This document shows positions 1 to 5,365 of a DNA stretch of 5,504 nucleotides, one piece after another; the first letter of the stretch is position 1; the number at the start of each line of letters is the position of its first letter. The DNA comes from Firm-04 sp045591925 (GTDB taxonomy: Bacteria > Bacillota > Clostridia > Oscillospirales > Ruminococcaceae), in contig JAZNTW010000067.1 in assembly GCA_045591925.1 (NCBI GenBank), forward strand, positions 1 to 5,504. The letters run 5' to 3'. A model generated the notes under the pieces. That model ran no database searches and was not told where the DNA came from. It saw nothing but the letters and a program-made list of their open reading frames with translations. The position numbers and the translations under genes are program-made.

Positions 1-693
1 CCCAAGGATCCCGTGGCTGTAAAGACAATAGTAACAACAGATATCACCAAGGCGATCTGCGCAAAGTACGGCGTAGAGCTGCGTGAGGTGCTGACCGGCT
101 TCAAGTTCATCGGCGAGCAGATCGGCTGGCTGGAGGAAAAGGGCGAGGAATCCCGCTACATCTTCGGCTTTGAGGAGAGCTACGGCTATCTGGCTGGCAC
201 ATATGTCCGCGATAAGGATGCCGTTGTCGCTTCGATGCTGATTGTGGAAATGGCAGCGTACTACCGCACAAAGGGCATCAGCATGATTCAGGCGCGCGAG
301 AAGCTCTATGAGCAGTATGGCGTATTCCGCCACAGTCAGGAGAGCTTTGCATTCGAGGGCGTCAGCGGTATGCACAAGATGCAGGAAATCATGCAGTCGA
401 TGCGGACGGATGCGCCGAAGGAAATCGGCGGTCTGCCGGTTATCGCGACTGCGGATTATCTTGCCGGAACCATCTGCGATTTGCAGAACGGTGAGAGCAA
501 GCCGACCGGTTTGCCGAATTCCGATGTCATATCGTTCTTCTTGCCGGAGCGCGGCAGCGTAATTGTCCGTCCGTCCGGTACGGAGCCGAAGATCAAGGCT
601 TACTATACAACCGCCTGCAAAACCATGGAAGAGGCGAAAGCGCTTGAGGCAAAGCTGAAAGCAGATATGCAGAAGCTGCTGCTCGGCGAATAA
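1..693 (+). CDS. pgcA: Phospho-sugar mutase (phosphoglucomutase, PgcA-like), C-terminal part
   Basis: The gene is cut by the window start: the frame is open from base 1, and a GTG at 13 is only an internal codon. About 230 C-terminal residues are visible. Family members are usually 550-580 residues, so the catalytic phosphoserine and metal-binding domains lie upstream. Two hallmark motifs are seen. The sugar-binding loop GFEESYGY is at 166-189, followed by a VRDKDAV stretch. The phosphate-binding loop RPSGTEPKIK of domain 4 is at 568-597. The enzyme interconverts glucose-1-phosphate and glucose-6-phosphate in the cytoplasm, linking cellodextrin or glycogen phosphorolysis and cell-wall sugar synthesis to glycolysis. 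A phosphomannomutase or mixed specificity cannot be excluded, but the GFEESYGY form and overall sequence fit the PgcA type. The gene ends with TAA and is followed by a hairpin. Confidence 0.93.
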   Translation, partial: PKDPVAVKTIVTTDITKAICAKYGVELREVLTGFKFIGEQIGWLEEKGEESRYIFGFEESYGYLAGTYVRDKDAVVASMLIVEMAAYYRTKGISMIQAREKLYEQYGVFRHSQESFAFEGVSGMHKMQEIMQSMRTDAPKEIGGLPVIATADYLAGTICDLQNGESKPTGLPNSDVISFFLPERGSVIVRPSGTEPKIKAYYTTACKTMEEAKALEAKLKADMQKLLLGE

Positions 694-705
694 TCATATG
701 CAGAA

Positions 706-745
706 AGCCGCGAATCCGGATTGCATCGGGTTCGCGGCTGTTTTC
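706..745 (+). terminator. Hairpin/terminator between the mutase and HAD phosphatase genes
   Basis: A nine-pair perfect stem (706-714 with 731-739, arms AGCCGCGAA and TTCGCGGCT) extends inward by a T-G wobble and two C-G pairs, leaving a 10-base loop. It is followed by GTTTTC, a short U tract. It lies 13 bases after the mutase stop codon and ends about 20 bases before the next start codon. With only four Ts it may be a leaky terminator or an mRNA-stabilising/processing hairpin. Confidence 0.7.
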
Positions 746-766
746 AATGGAAAGGAGCATATCATC

Positions 767-1372
767 ATGATCAAAAACGTGATTTTTGATATTGGCAGGG
801 TGCTGATCGAATTTGAGTGGGAGCAGTATCTCCGCGGATTGTTTGACGCGCAGACGGCAAAGATTGTATCTGACGCCATGTGGGGGACAGAGGCGTGGAA
901 TGAGCTTGACCGCAATGTGCTTGCGATGGATGAAGTTATGGCGCTGTTTATTGCAAATGCGCCGGATTATGCCGAACAGATTCGGGAAGCCGTGCGCAAA
1001 ATGGGTGGCTGTGCCGGCATGAAGCCCTACGCGATTGATTGGGTAAAGGAGCTGAAAAGCAAGGGCTATCGGGTCTATTATCTCTCGAATTATTTTGAAT
1101 ATCTGATGCGCGAAAGACCGGATGTACTGGAATTTACCAACTATATGGACGGCGGCATTTTTTCATGGCAGGAGCATATCATTAAGCCTGATCCGGAAAT
1201 TTATCGACGGCTGATGCAGCGTTACCAATTAAAGCCTGAGGAATGTGTGTTTATTGATGACAGCCCGAAAAATATTGCGGCAGCAAATGCACTCGGAATT
1301 CACGGAGTCCTCTTTGAATCCTACGAAAAGCAGTATGAAACGATTATGAATTATCTTAAAAATCAAGCGTGA
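767..1372 (+). CDS. HAD-family phosphatase, YihX-like (probable sugar-phosphate phosphatase)
   Basis: A 201-residue haloacid-dehalogenase-superfamily hydrolase of normal length for subclass IA. The ATG at 767 is chosen because AAAGGAG (751-757) sits 9 bases upstream; an ATG at 698 would add 23 residues encoded by the terminator hairpin. The four HAD motifs are visible. Motif I is FDIGRVL with nucleophile Asp8, and Gly10 takes the place of the usual second Asp. Motif II is LSN with Ser107. Motif III is Lys140 in IKPDPEIY. Motif IV is FIDDSPKN with Asp164 and Asp165. The DxGxV form of motif I is typical of the YihX/epoxide-hydrolase-N-like subgroup, whose E. coli member is an alpha-D-glucose-1-phosphatase. 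The position behind phosphoglucomutase fits glucose-1-phosphate as substrate, but that is inference because HAD phosphatases are promiscuous. No promoter space exists between the hairpin and the start codon, so transcription probably reads through from upstream. Confidence 0.88.
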   Translation: MIKNVIFDIGRVLIEFEWEQYLRGLFDAQTAKIVSDAMWGTEAWNELDRNVLAMDEVMALFIANAPDYAEQIREAVRKMGGCAGMKPYAIDWVKELKSKGYRVYYLSNYFEYLMRERPDVLEFTNYMDGGIFSWQEHIIKPDPEIYRRLMQRYQLKPEECVFIDDSPKNIAAANALGIHGVLFESYEKQYETIMNYLKNQA

Positions 1373-1450
1373 TTACAGTTTCAGATTGTGCGAAACGCCG
1401 AAATTCATAAAAGTATAAGGAAAAATGTATTTTGGAACGTTACTTTTTTG

Positions 1451-1458
1451 AAAGGAGG
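1451..1458 (+). promoter_or_regulatory. Strong ribosome binding site of the small peptide gene
   Basis: AAAGGAGG ends 7 bases before the ATG at 1466. It is a near-perfect anti-16S match and decides the start over the in-frame ATG at 1388, which has no comparable site. It predicts much stronger translation than for the downstream TTG-started radical SAM gene, as expected if the peptide is a substrate needed in excess over its enzyme. Confidence 0.85.
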
Positions 1459-1465
1459 CGGTCTT

Positions 1466-1717
1466 ATGAAACAGGAGCCCGTAAAAAATGCGAAGCTGCC
1501 AAAGTATGCAGCAATCCTTGCTGCGATGAGTGCGTCTGCCGGCTTGCTGACCGGATGTGCGGAGATTGACTATGACGACATGAAATACGGCGGCATTGTC
1601 TGTCCCTATACGGATTCGGATATGTATACGACCGAAGAAACAGACAAAGTCACGCTCGCCGGAGATGTTGCTGTCGATTCGGAAACAGATTCGGCTTTGG
1701 CAGACGACGCAGAATAA
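1466..1717 (+). CDS. Small lipoprotein-like peptide, candidate radical SAM substrate (RiPP precursor)
   Basis: An 83-residue peptide that I do not recognise as a named family. The N-terminus is lysine-rich (residues 2-13), then comes a hydrophobic stretch (14-29) ending in LLTGC, a good lipobox with Cys31. This predicts export and lipid anchoring, with a mature part of about 53 residues. That part is short and strongly acidic, with a second cysteine (Cys46) and four spaced tyrosines at 36, 41, 48 and 54, in YDD, YGG, YTD and YTT. The C-terminal 25 residues are nearly all Asp, Glu, Thr, Ser, Ala and Val. Only 20 bp separate it from a radical SAM/SPASM gene, so by position and size it is the likely substrate of that enzyme. 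Candidate modified residues are Cys46 (thioether) or the tyrosines (cyclophane or other cross-links). It could instead be an unmodified small lipoprotein. It lies 93 bp after the phosphatase, and no clear terminator is seen between them. Confidence 0.75.
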   Translation: MKQEPVKNAKLPKYAAILAAMSASAGLLTGCAEIDYDDMKYGGIVCPYTDSDMYTTEETDKVTLAGDVAVDSETDSALADDAE

Positions 1718-1723
1718 ATTGCT

Positions 1724-1728
1724 AAGGA
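1724..1728 (+). promoter_or_regulatory. Ribosome binding site that sets the TTG start of the radical SAM gene
   Basis: AAGGA lies 9 bases before TTG 1738. An in-frame TAA at 1723-1725 excludes any earlier start. The next in-frame ATG (codon 13) falls inside the CxxxCxxC iron-sulfur motif, so TTG 1738 is the only start that leaves the enzyme intact. Confidence 0.8.
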
Positions 1729-1737
1729 CGTGATCGC

Positions 1738-2820
1738 TTGAATTTGACCTTACACCTGACCGAAAACTGCAATATGGAGTGTTCCTATTGCGTACACGAA
1801 AAAAAGCCGCATCGTATGTCGGAGCGCGTTGTGGATGCGGCAGTTGACCTTGCCTTTTCCACAGGCAAAAATGCCGGACTATGCTTTTTCGGCGGTGAAC
1901 CGCTGCTGGAGCAGGGTTTGATTTATCGTGCAATCCGGCGCTGTATGCTGAAAACGATTGAAACCGGAAAGCCCACATTCTACAAGATGACCACAAACGG
2001 TACCTTGCTGACGGAGCGTTTTCTGGAATATGCCCGCGCGGTGAAAATCGGGATCGGCTTATCGTTCGAGGGCATTGCACAGGATACCTGCCGCCGGTTT
2101 CAGGATGGCTCGAACAGCTTTGATATTGTTTCGGAAAAAGCAAAGCTGCTGCTGAAATATATGCCGGAATCTTATGCGATGATGACGATTGCGCCGCAGG
2201 CGGTGCCGCAGTATGCGGAGTCGGTGAAGTATTTGTATCAGCTCGGCTTCAGACGGATTACGTCAACGATTGCATACGGAAAAAAGGTGCAGTGGACAGA
2301 TGAAAGCCTTGCGCTGTTCAAAACGCAGCTGCAGGAGATTGCAGCGTTTTATGAAGAACAGTTTTTAAAAGGTGATCCGTTCTTTTTCTCTCCGTTTGAC
2401 AGCAAAATCAATGACCTTATCCGCGGCTATAATCCTTCGGAGCGCTGTCATCTCGGCTTCCGTCAGATGCCCGTCTCGCCGGATGGCAGTCTGTATGCTT
2501 GTACACAATTTATCGGCGATCCGGACTATAAGCTCGGAGACGTATTTCGCGGCGTAGATCGGGAACGGCAGAATCAGCTTGCATCCCGTGCGGCGTCACC
2601 GGAGTCCTGCAAGGACTGTGCGCTGAAAAATCGCTGCACAAATTCCTGCGGCTGTACCAATCGTCTGGAGACCGGCAATGAGAATACAGTCTCGCCGCTG
2701 CTGTGTACATATGAGCGCATGATCATTGCGATGGCGGATCAAACCGCAGAGCATTTGCTTGCTGCGGACAAACAGGCGTTTCATGACCGATTCGGCATCA
2801 AAGTATTAAAAAAACGCTGA
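1738..2820 (+). CDS. Radical SAM/SPASM peptide maturase
   Basis: A 360-residue radical SAM enzyme starting at TTG. The CxxxCxxC motif binding the SAM-cleaving [4Fe-4S] cluster is Cys11, Cys15 and Cys18, followed by GGEP at 52-55, which contacts SAM. TTNGTLLT (about 84-91) and the GLSFEG strand are typical of the TIM-barrel core. The C-terminus is a SPASM domain with the canonical pattern: Cys237-x12-Gly250-x4-Cys255, then CX2CX5CX3C at 291, 294, 300 and 304, and a last Cys at 323, enough for two auxiliary [4Fe-4S] clusters. Cys306 is extra. SPASM enzymes of this size modify peptides or proteins (sactipeptide, ranthipeptide and cyclophane maturases, anaerobic sulfatase maturases). The protein begins almost directly at the cysteine motif, so there is no N-terminal RRE leader-binding domain. 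The neighbouring 83-residue peptide is the obvious substrate. No sulfatase gene is in the window, so a sulfatase-maturase role is less likely. The exact chemistry cannot be read from sequence. Confidence 0.9.
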   Translation: MNLTLHLTENCNMECSYCVHEKKPHRMSERVVDAAVDLAFSTGKNAGLCFFGGEPLLEQGLIYRAIRRCMLKTIETGKPTFYKMTTNGTLLTERFLEYARAVKIGIGLSFEGIAQDTCRRFQDGSNSFDIVSEKAKLLLKYMPESYAMMTIAPQAVPQYAESVKYLYQLGFRRITSTIAYGKKVQWTDESLALFKTQLQEIAAFYEEQFLKGDPFFFSPFDSKINDLIRGYNPSERCHLGFRQMPVSPDGSLYACTQFIGDPDYKLGDVFRGVDRERQNQLASRAASPESCKDCALKNRCTNSCGCTNRLETGNENTVSPLLCTYERMIIAMADQTAEHLLAADKQAFHDRFGIKVLKKR

Positions 2821-2829
2821 AAATTCAGA

Positions 2830-2861
2830 GCGAGGGACGGTGCGCTTGTCCCTCGCTTTTT
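2830..2861 (+). terminator. Rho-independent terminator of the radical SAM gene
   Basis: A nine-pair perfect stem GCGAGGGAC/GTCCCTCGC (2830-2838 with 2848-2856) with a 9-base loop is followed directly by TTTTT (2857-2861). Adjacent A-T pairs can extend the stem. It starts 10 bases after the stop codon and ends the peptide-radical SAM unit. Confidence 0.92.
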
Positions 2862-2953
2862 GTCTGCGCGGATGCCTTGCAAGAACAATCTCAAAAGCGT
2901 TTGCGCGATTCGCGGCATTTGGTATGCAGTGCGCATTTTTTGTCGAAATTCTT
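2862..2953. other. Intergenic stretch with no recognised feature
   Basis: These 92 bases lie between the radical SAM terminator and the repeat element. I see no start codon with a ribosome binding site, no promoter and no strong hairpin. A short ATGC/GCAT stem followed by six Ts near 2922-2941 is too weak to call. The stretch has no second copy in the window. Confidence 0.5.
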
Positions 2954-3133
2954 GGGCAACACCGTGCAAAGTCCGCCTTACGGCTTGGCGGCACATCTAC
3001 TTGTACTTGCATATTTTCCGCTATTTTGCACAGAAATTCCTTGCTGGGCGTCATCCCAGCGGCGTCATTTCTATACAATCTGACGAAAAATCTGACTGCG
3101 TATCTGCACCACCAACTCTGTGTGGTATTGCCC
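2954..3133. repeat. MITE-like structured interspersed element, complete copy
   Basis: Bases 2955-3094 match 5365-5504 with 137 of 140 identical and no gaps, in direct orientation. The differences are at 2965, 3054 and 3078. The proposed ends are GGGCAACACC (2954-2963) and the complement of GGTATTGCCC (3124-3133), inverted repeats matching at 9 of 10 bases, which gives a unit of about 180 bp. Internal stems are CCGCC/GGCGG (2973-2977, 2987-2991), GCTGGG/CCCAGC (3043-3048, 3055-3060), GTGCAAA/TTTGCAC (2964-2970, 3025-3031) and ACCAC/GTGGT (3108-3112, 3122-3126). Only a TT is shared by both flanks, so no convincing target duplication is seen. No transposase is encoded. It is probably a non-autonomous mobile element. 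The right boundary is inferred because the second copy is cut off. Confidence 0.78.
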
Positions 3134-3141
3134 TTGCTTTT

Positions 3142-3169
3142 TTGACGGAAATATGCTATGATATATAAG
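3142..3169 (+). promoter_or_regulatory. Candidate distal promoter of the lipoprotein-GH5 unit
   Basis: TTGACG (3142-3147) and TATAAG (3164-3169) are separated by 16 bases in an AT-rich context, 8 bases beyond the inferred right end of the repeat. It would give an untranslated leader of roughly 125 bases before ATG 3303. The -10 box is not perfect and could also be read as TATATA with a shorter spacer. Confidence 0.5.
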
Positions 3170-3228
3170 TGGTAGTGTCGCCGGATGTTGGATGTTCGGG
3201 TGATGCCGCTGCGATGTGTTGAATATGA

Positions 3229-3259
3229 TTGACATGATAATCTGCTTGACAAATATAAT
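3229..3259 (+). promoter_or_regulatory. Candidate proximal promoter with perfect hexamers
   Basis: TTGACA (3229-3234) and TATAAT (3254-3259) are both perfect sigma-A consensus boxes, but the spacer is 19 bases, longer than the optimal 17. A second TTGACA at 3246-3251 has only a poor -10 (AATGAT) at 3268. Transcription would start about 37 bases before ATG 3303. The long spacer suggests a weak or activator-dependent promoter. Confidence 0.5.
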
Positions 3260-3302
3260 AATAGCAGAATGATTTTTTATGAGGAAAGGAAGCATACTGA
3301 TT

Positions 3303-4076
3303 ATGTTACAGAAAAAAAGAATTGCGATGATGCTTGCGGCGATGATGCTTGCAGCGGTGATGAGCGGATGCACCAGCGAGCGGGACGGCAGTGCATCGAC
3401 CGCCGACTCGGTCAGCTCTGTGGATGAGTCTGAAACCACGACCTCCGATACCACAGAACCAACCGAAACAACGGAATCCACGACCGAAGCGACGACCACC
3501 ACCGTTACAACGACCGAACCGATTGCCACGGAGACAACCGCTTCAACAGCGCCGGCTGTCGGGGTCAACAATATTACCATGACGCATATTACAGAGGGCG
3601 GCGAGGGACTCGGCGTGTTCAATGAGCTGAGCGGCAATATTCGCGGCGAAGTGATGCAGAAGGGTTCTGTTTATAAGAATTGGACGCTCGATAGCGTTGT
3701 TGGTCATGCAGAAGCGGATGATACGGTGGATATGGCGACGGCTGTGTTCCAATACAGCGACAACAAGGGCTTTTCTGTGAACGGAACGGTCGAGGTTCTG
3801 CCGGCAGATGACCCGAATTATCCCAATATGATGTATTTCCATTCGGATGATGTGGACGCGTTTCCGAAATTTATGTATGACAACCGCGGTGAAGCGCATA
3901 GAGCAAAGTTTATCATCGAAAATTCAAGTGATGTCTATATGCTGCTGGATAAGGATAATCCGCCGGAGGAAAAGGCATTTTCCGTTTCCGTGACGGTCGA
4001 TTCTGTGACCGTTCGTTATGCAGCGGACGGCAGTGCATATGATACCATTCATGTGACCGCTGCTTCCAACCGCTGA
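3303..4076 (+). CDS. Lipoprotein of unknown function with Thr/Ser/Glu-rich linker
   Basis: A 257-residue predicted lipoprotein that I do not recognise as a named family. ATG 3303 is preferred because AGGAAAGGAAG (3282-3292) lies about 11 bases upstream; ATG 3279 would add 8 residues but has no ribosome binding site. The signal peptide has KKR at 4-6, a Met/Ala-rich hydrophobic core and the lipobox-like MSGC with Cys23. After it comes a low-complexity linker of roughly 60 residues, made mostly of Thr, Ser, Glu and Asp, ending near VGVNN. Such linkers hold a domain away from the cell surface. The remaining 160 or so residues look like a beta-rich globular domain with alternating hydrophobic segments, an Asp-rich middle (VLPADDPNYPN) and a final strand-rich part. 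No catalytic motif is evident. The GH5 gene starts 38 bp later with no terminator between, so the two are probably co-transcribed, and a surface role linked to polysaccharide use is plausible. Confidence 0.85.
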   Translation: MLQKKRIAMMLAAMMLAAVMSGCTSERDGSASTADSVSSVDESETTTSDTTEPTETTESTTEATTTTVTTTEPIATETTASTAPAVGVNNITMTHITEGGEGLGVFNELSGNIRGEVMQKGSVYKNWTLDSVVGHAEADDTVDMATAVFQYSDNKGFSVNGTVEVLPADDPNYPNMMYFHSDDVDAFPKFMYDNRGEAHRAKFIIENSSDVYMLLDKDNPPEEKAFSVSVTVDSVTVRYAADGSAYDTIHVTAASNR

Positions 4077-4114
4077 GAAAGTCAGACTACGAGAATAGTA
4101 CGAGGATATCGGGA

Positions 4115-5365
4115 ATGAAACGGCTGAATCGAATTGCAGTGCTGATGACGGCGGCTTGTATGCTGTTTTGTACGGACTGTAAGGCAGATCACTTAAAACT
4201 GCCGGAAACCAGTATTCCGGAATATACGATACCGGCGGATGTTCTTGGGGAACCGAGCGCGCTTGTGCCGGATGTGCAGGTTGACAAATATCGGGTGCCG
4301 GAGAGTGAGGGTATGGATTTTATCAAGGAGCTGCATCTGGGTTGGAATCTCGGCAATACGTTTGACGCGGAGAATATTGACCGTATTTCCGCAGAGAATG
4401 AGCTGGATTACGAAAAAGCGTGGTGCGGCGAGCTTACAACCATTGAAAATATTGCTGCTGTGAAAGCGGCAGGCTTCAAGACGATCCGAATTCCGGTTTC
4501 ATGGCATAATCATGTAGACGCTGATTTCAACATCTCTAAGCTGTGGCTGACACGCATCAAGGAGCTTGTGGATTGGTGCATTGACATGGATTTGTATGTC
4601 ATTGTCAATACGCATCACGATAATGATGAGGCGTTCTATTACCCGGATACGGCGCATATGGAAAGCTCGAAGAAATATCTGACGGCAATCTGGTCACAGC
4701 TTGCAGAAGTGTTTCGGGACTATGATGAGCATTTGATTTTGGAATCCATGAATGAACCACGGCTTGTCGGAACAGAGTATGAGTGGTGGCTGGATGCTGA
4801 CAATGCGCAGTGCACGGACGCCGTTGCGTGCATCAATACGCTCAATCAGCTTTTTGTGGATACGGTGCGTGCGGCAGGCGGCGGCAATGCAACGCGTTGG
4901 CTGCTGGTGCCGGGCTATGACGCTTCGCCGGAGGGGGCGTTCCATGCGGATTTTGCAATGCCGCAGGATGCGCAGAACCGCGTGATTCTGGCAGTTCATG
5001 CGTATCGGCCGTATGATTTTACGCTGAATGTAAACGGAAAAACGGAATGGTCGCTGGACAATGCCGGAGATACAGGCGATATTGTGCGCTTTATGGATCA
5101 GCTCTACGGCAAATTTGTGCTGAACGGCGTACCGGTTCTGATTGCCGAATTTGGTGCGCTGAATAAAGAAAATCAGGAGGCGCGGACAGCGTTTGCCGCA
5201 TACTATACCGCCTGTGCAAGAGCGCGTGGAATGACCTGTATCTGGTGGGATAACAACGCCTTTACAGGCTCCGATGAAAACTTCGGGCTGCTTTATCGGA
5301 AGGCTTCGACGTTCCCGTATCCGGAGATTGTGCAGGCGTTGAATCAGGGGAGCAATTATCAATAG
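4115..5365 (+). CDS. Secreted GH5 endoglucanase (subfamily 4-type cellulase)
   Basis: A 416-residue glycoside hydrolase family 5 enzyme. ATG 4115 has GAGGA (4102-4106) 8 bases upstream. An N-terminal signal (KRLNR, then a hydrophobic stretch to about residue 19) directs export. Cysteines at 15, 19 and 22 leave lipid anchoring possible, but no lipobox is clean. A linker of about 40 residues precedes the catalytic (beta/alpha)8 barrel, which opens with LGWNLGNTFDA near residue 75. Conserved elements are IRIPVSW, NTHHD (His167, His168), the acid/base Glu214 in MNEPR, His295 and Tyr297 in VHAYRPYDFT, the nucleophile Glu345 in IAEFGA, and WWDNN (Trp377, Trp378). These fit GH5_4 endo-beta-1,4-glucanases, which often also act on xyloglucan, lichenan or mixed-linkage glucan; the exact substrate is not readable. 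There is no carbohydrate-binding module or dockerin, so it is not cellulosomal by sequence. The last base of its TAG stop is also the first matched base of the downstream repeat. Confidence 0.95.
   Translation: MKRLNRIAVLMTAACMLFCTDCKADHLKLPETSIPEYTIPADVLGEPSALVPDVQVDKYRVPESEGMDFIKELHLGWNLGNTFDAENIDRISAENELDYEKAWCGELTTIENIAAVKAAGFKTIRIPVSWHNHVDADFNISKLWLTRIKELVDWCIDMDLYVIVNTHHDNDEAFYYPDTAHMESSKKYLTAIWSQLAEVFRDYDEHLILESMNEPRLVGTEYEWWLDADNAQCTDAVACINTLNQLFVDTVRAAGGGNATRWLLVPGYDASPEGAFHADFAMPQDAQNRVILAVHAYRPYDFTLNVNGKTEWSLDNAGDTGDIVRFMDQLYGKFVLNGVPVLIAEFGALNKENQEARTAFAAYYTACARARGMTCIWWDNNAFTGSDENFGLLYRKASTFPYPEIVQALNQGSNYQ

Noticed and set aside
1381..1450. Promoter for the small peptide gene
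   Set aside because: TATAAG near 1414 and TTGTGC near 1386 are at the wrong spacing (22 bases), and other pairings are no better. A promoter here is possible, but no site can be called.
1466..1717. Classical two-cysteine bacteriocin or SCIFF-type precursor
   Set aside because: There is no double-glycine leader and no cysteine-rich core. One of only two cysteines is the lipobox residue, so known bacteriocin and SCIFF patterns do not fit.
1373..2143. Minus-strand 256-codon open frame
   Set aside because: It covers the small peptide gene and the radical SAM cluster motif on the opposite strand. Its composition (rich in Arg, Ser, Cys, His) is that of an antisense shadow.
2955..3133. CRISPR array or riboswitch
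   Set aside because: There are two copies 2.4 kb apart instead of short regular repeat-spacer units. The hairpins do not match any riboswitch architecture I know, and one copy lies downstream of a gene, not upstream.
2952..3135. Target-site duplication around the complete repeat copy
   Set aside because: Only TT is shared by the two flanks, which is expected by chance often enough. The second copy cannot be tested because its right end is outside the window.
2806..3252. Minus-strand 148-codon open frame across the repeat element
   Set aside because: It has no supporting ribosome binding site, overlaps the terminator and the promoter region, and shows no recognisable domain. The part shared with the second copy is open only because the element happens to lack stops in that frame; two of the three differences change the residue.
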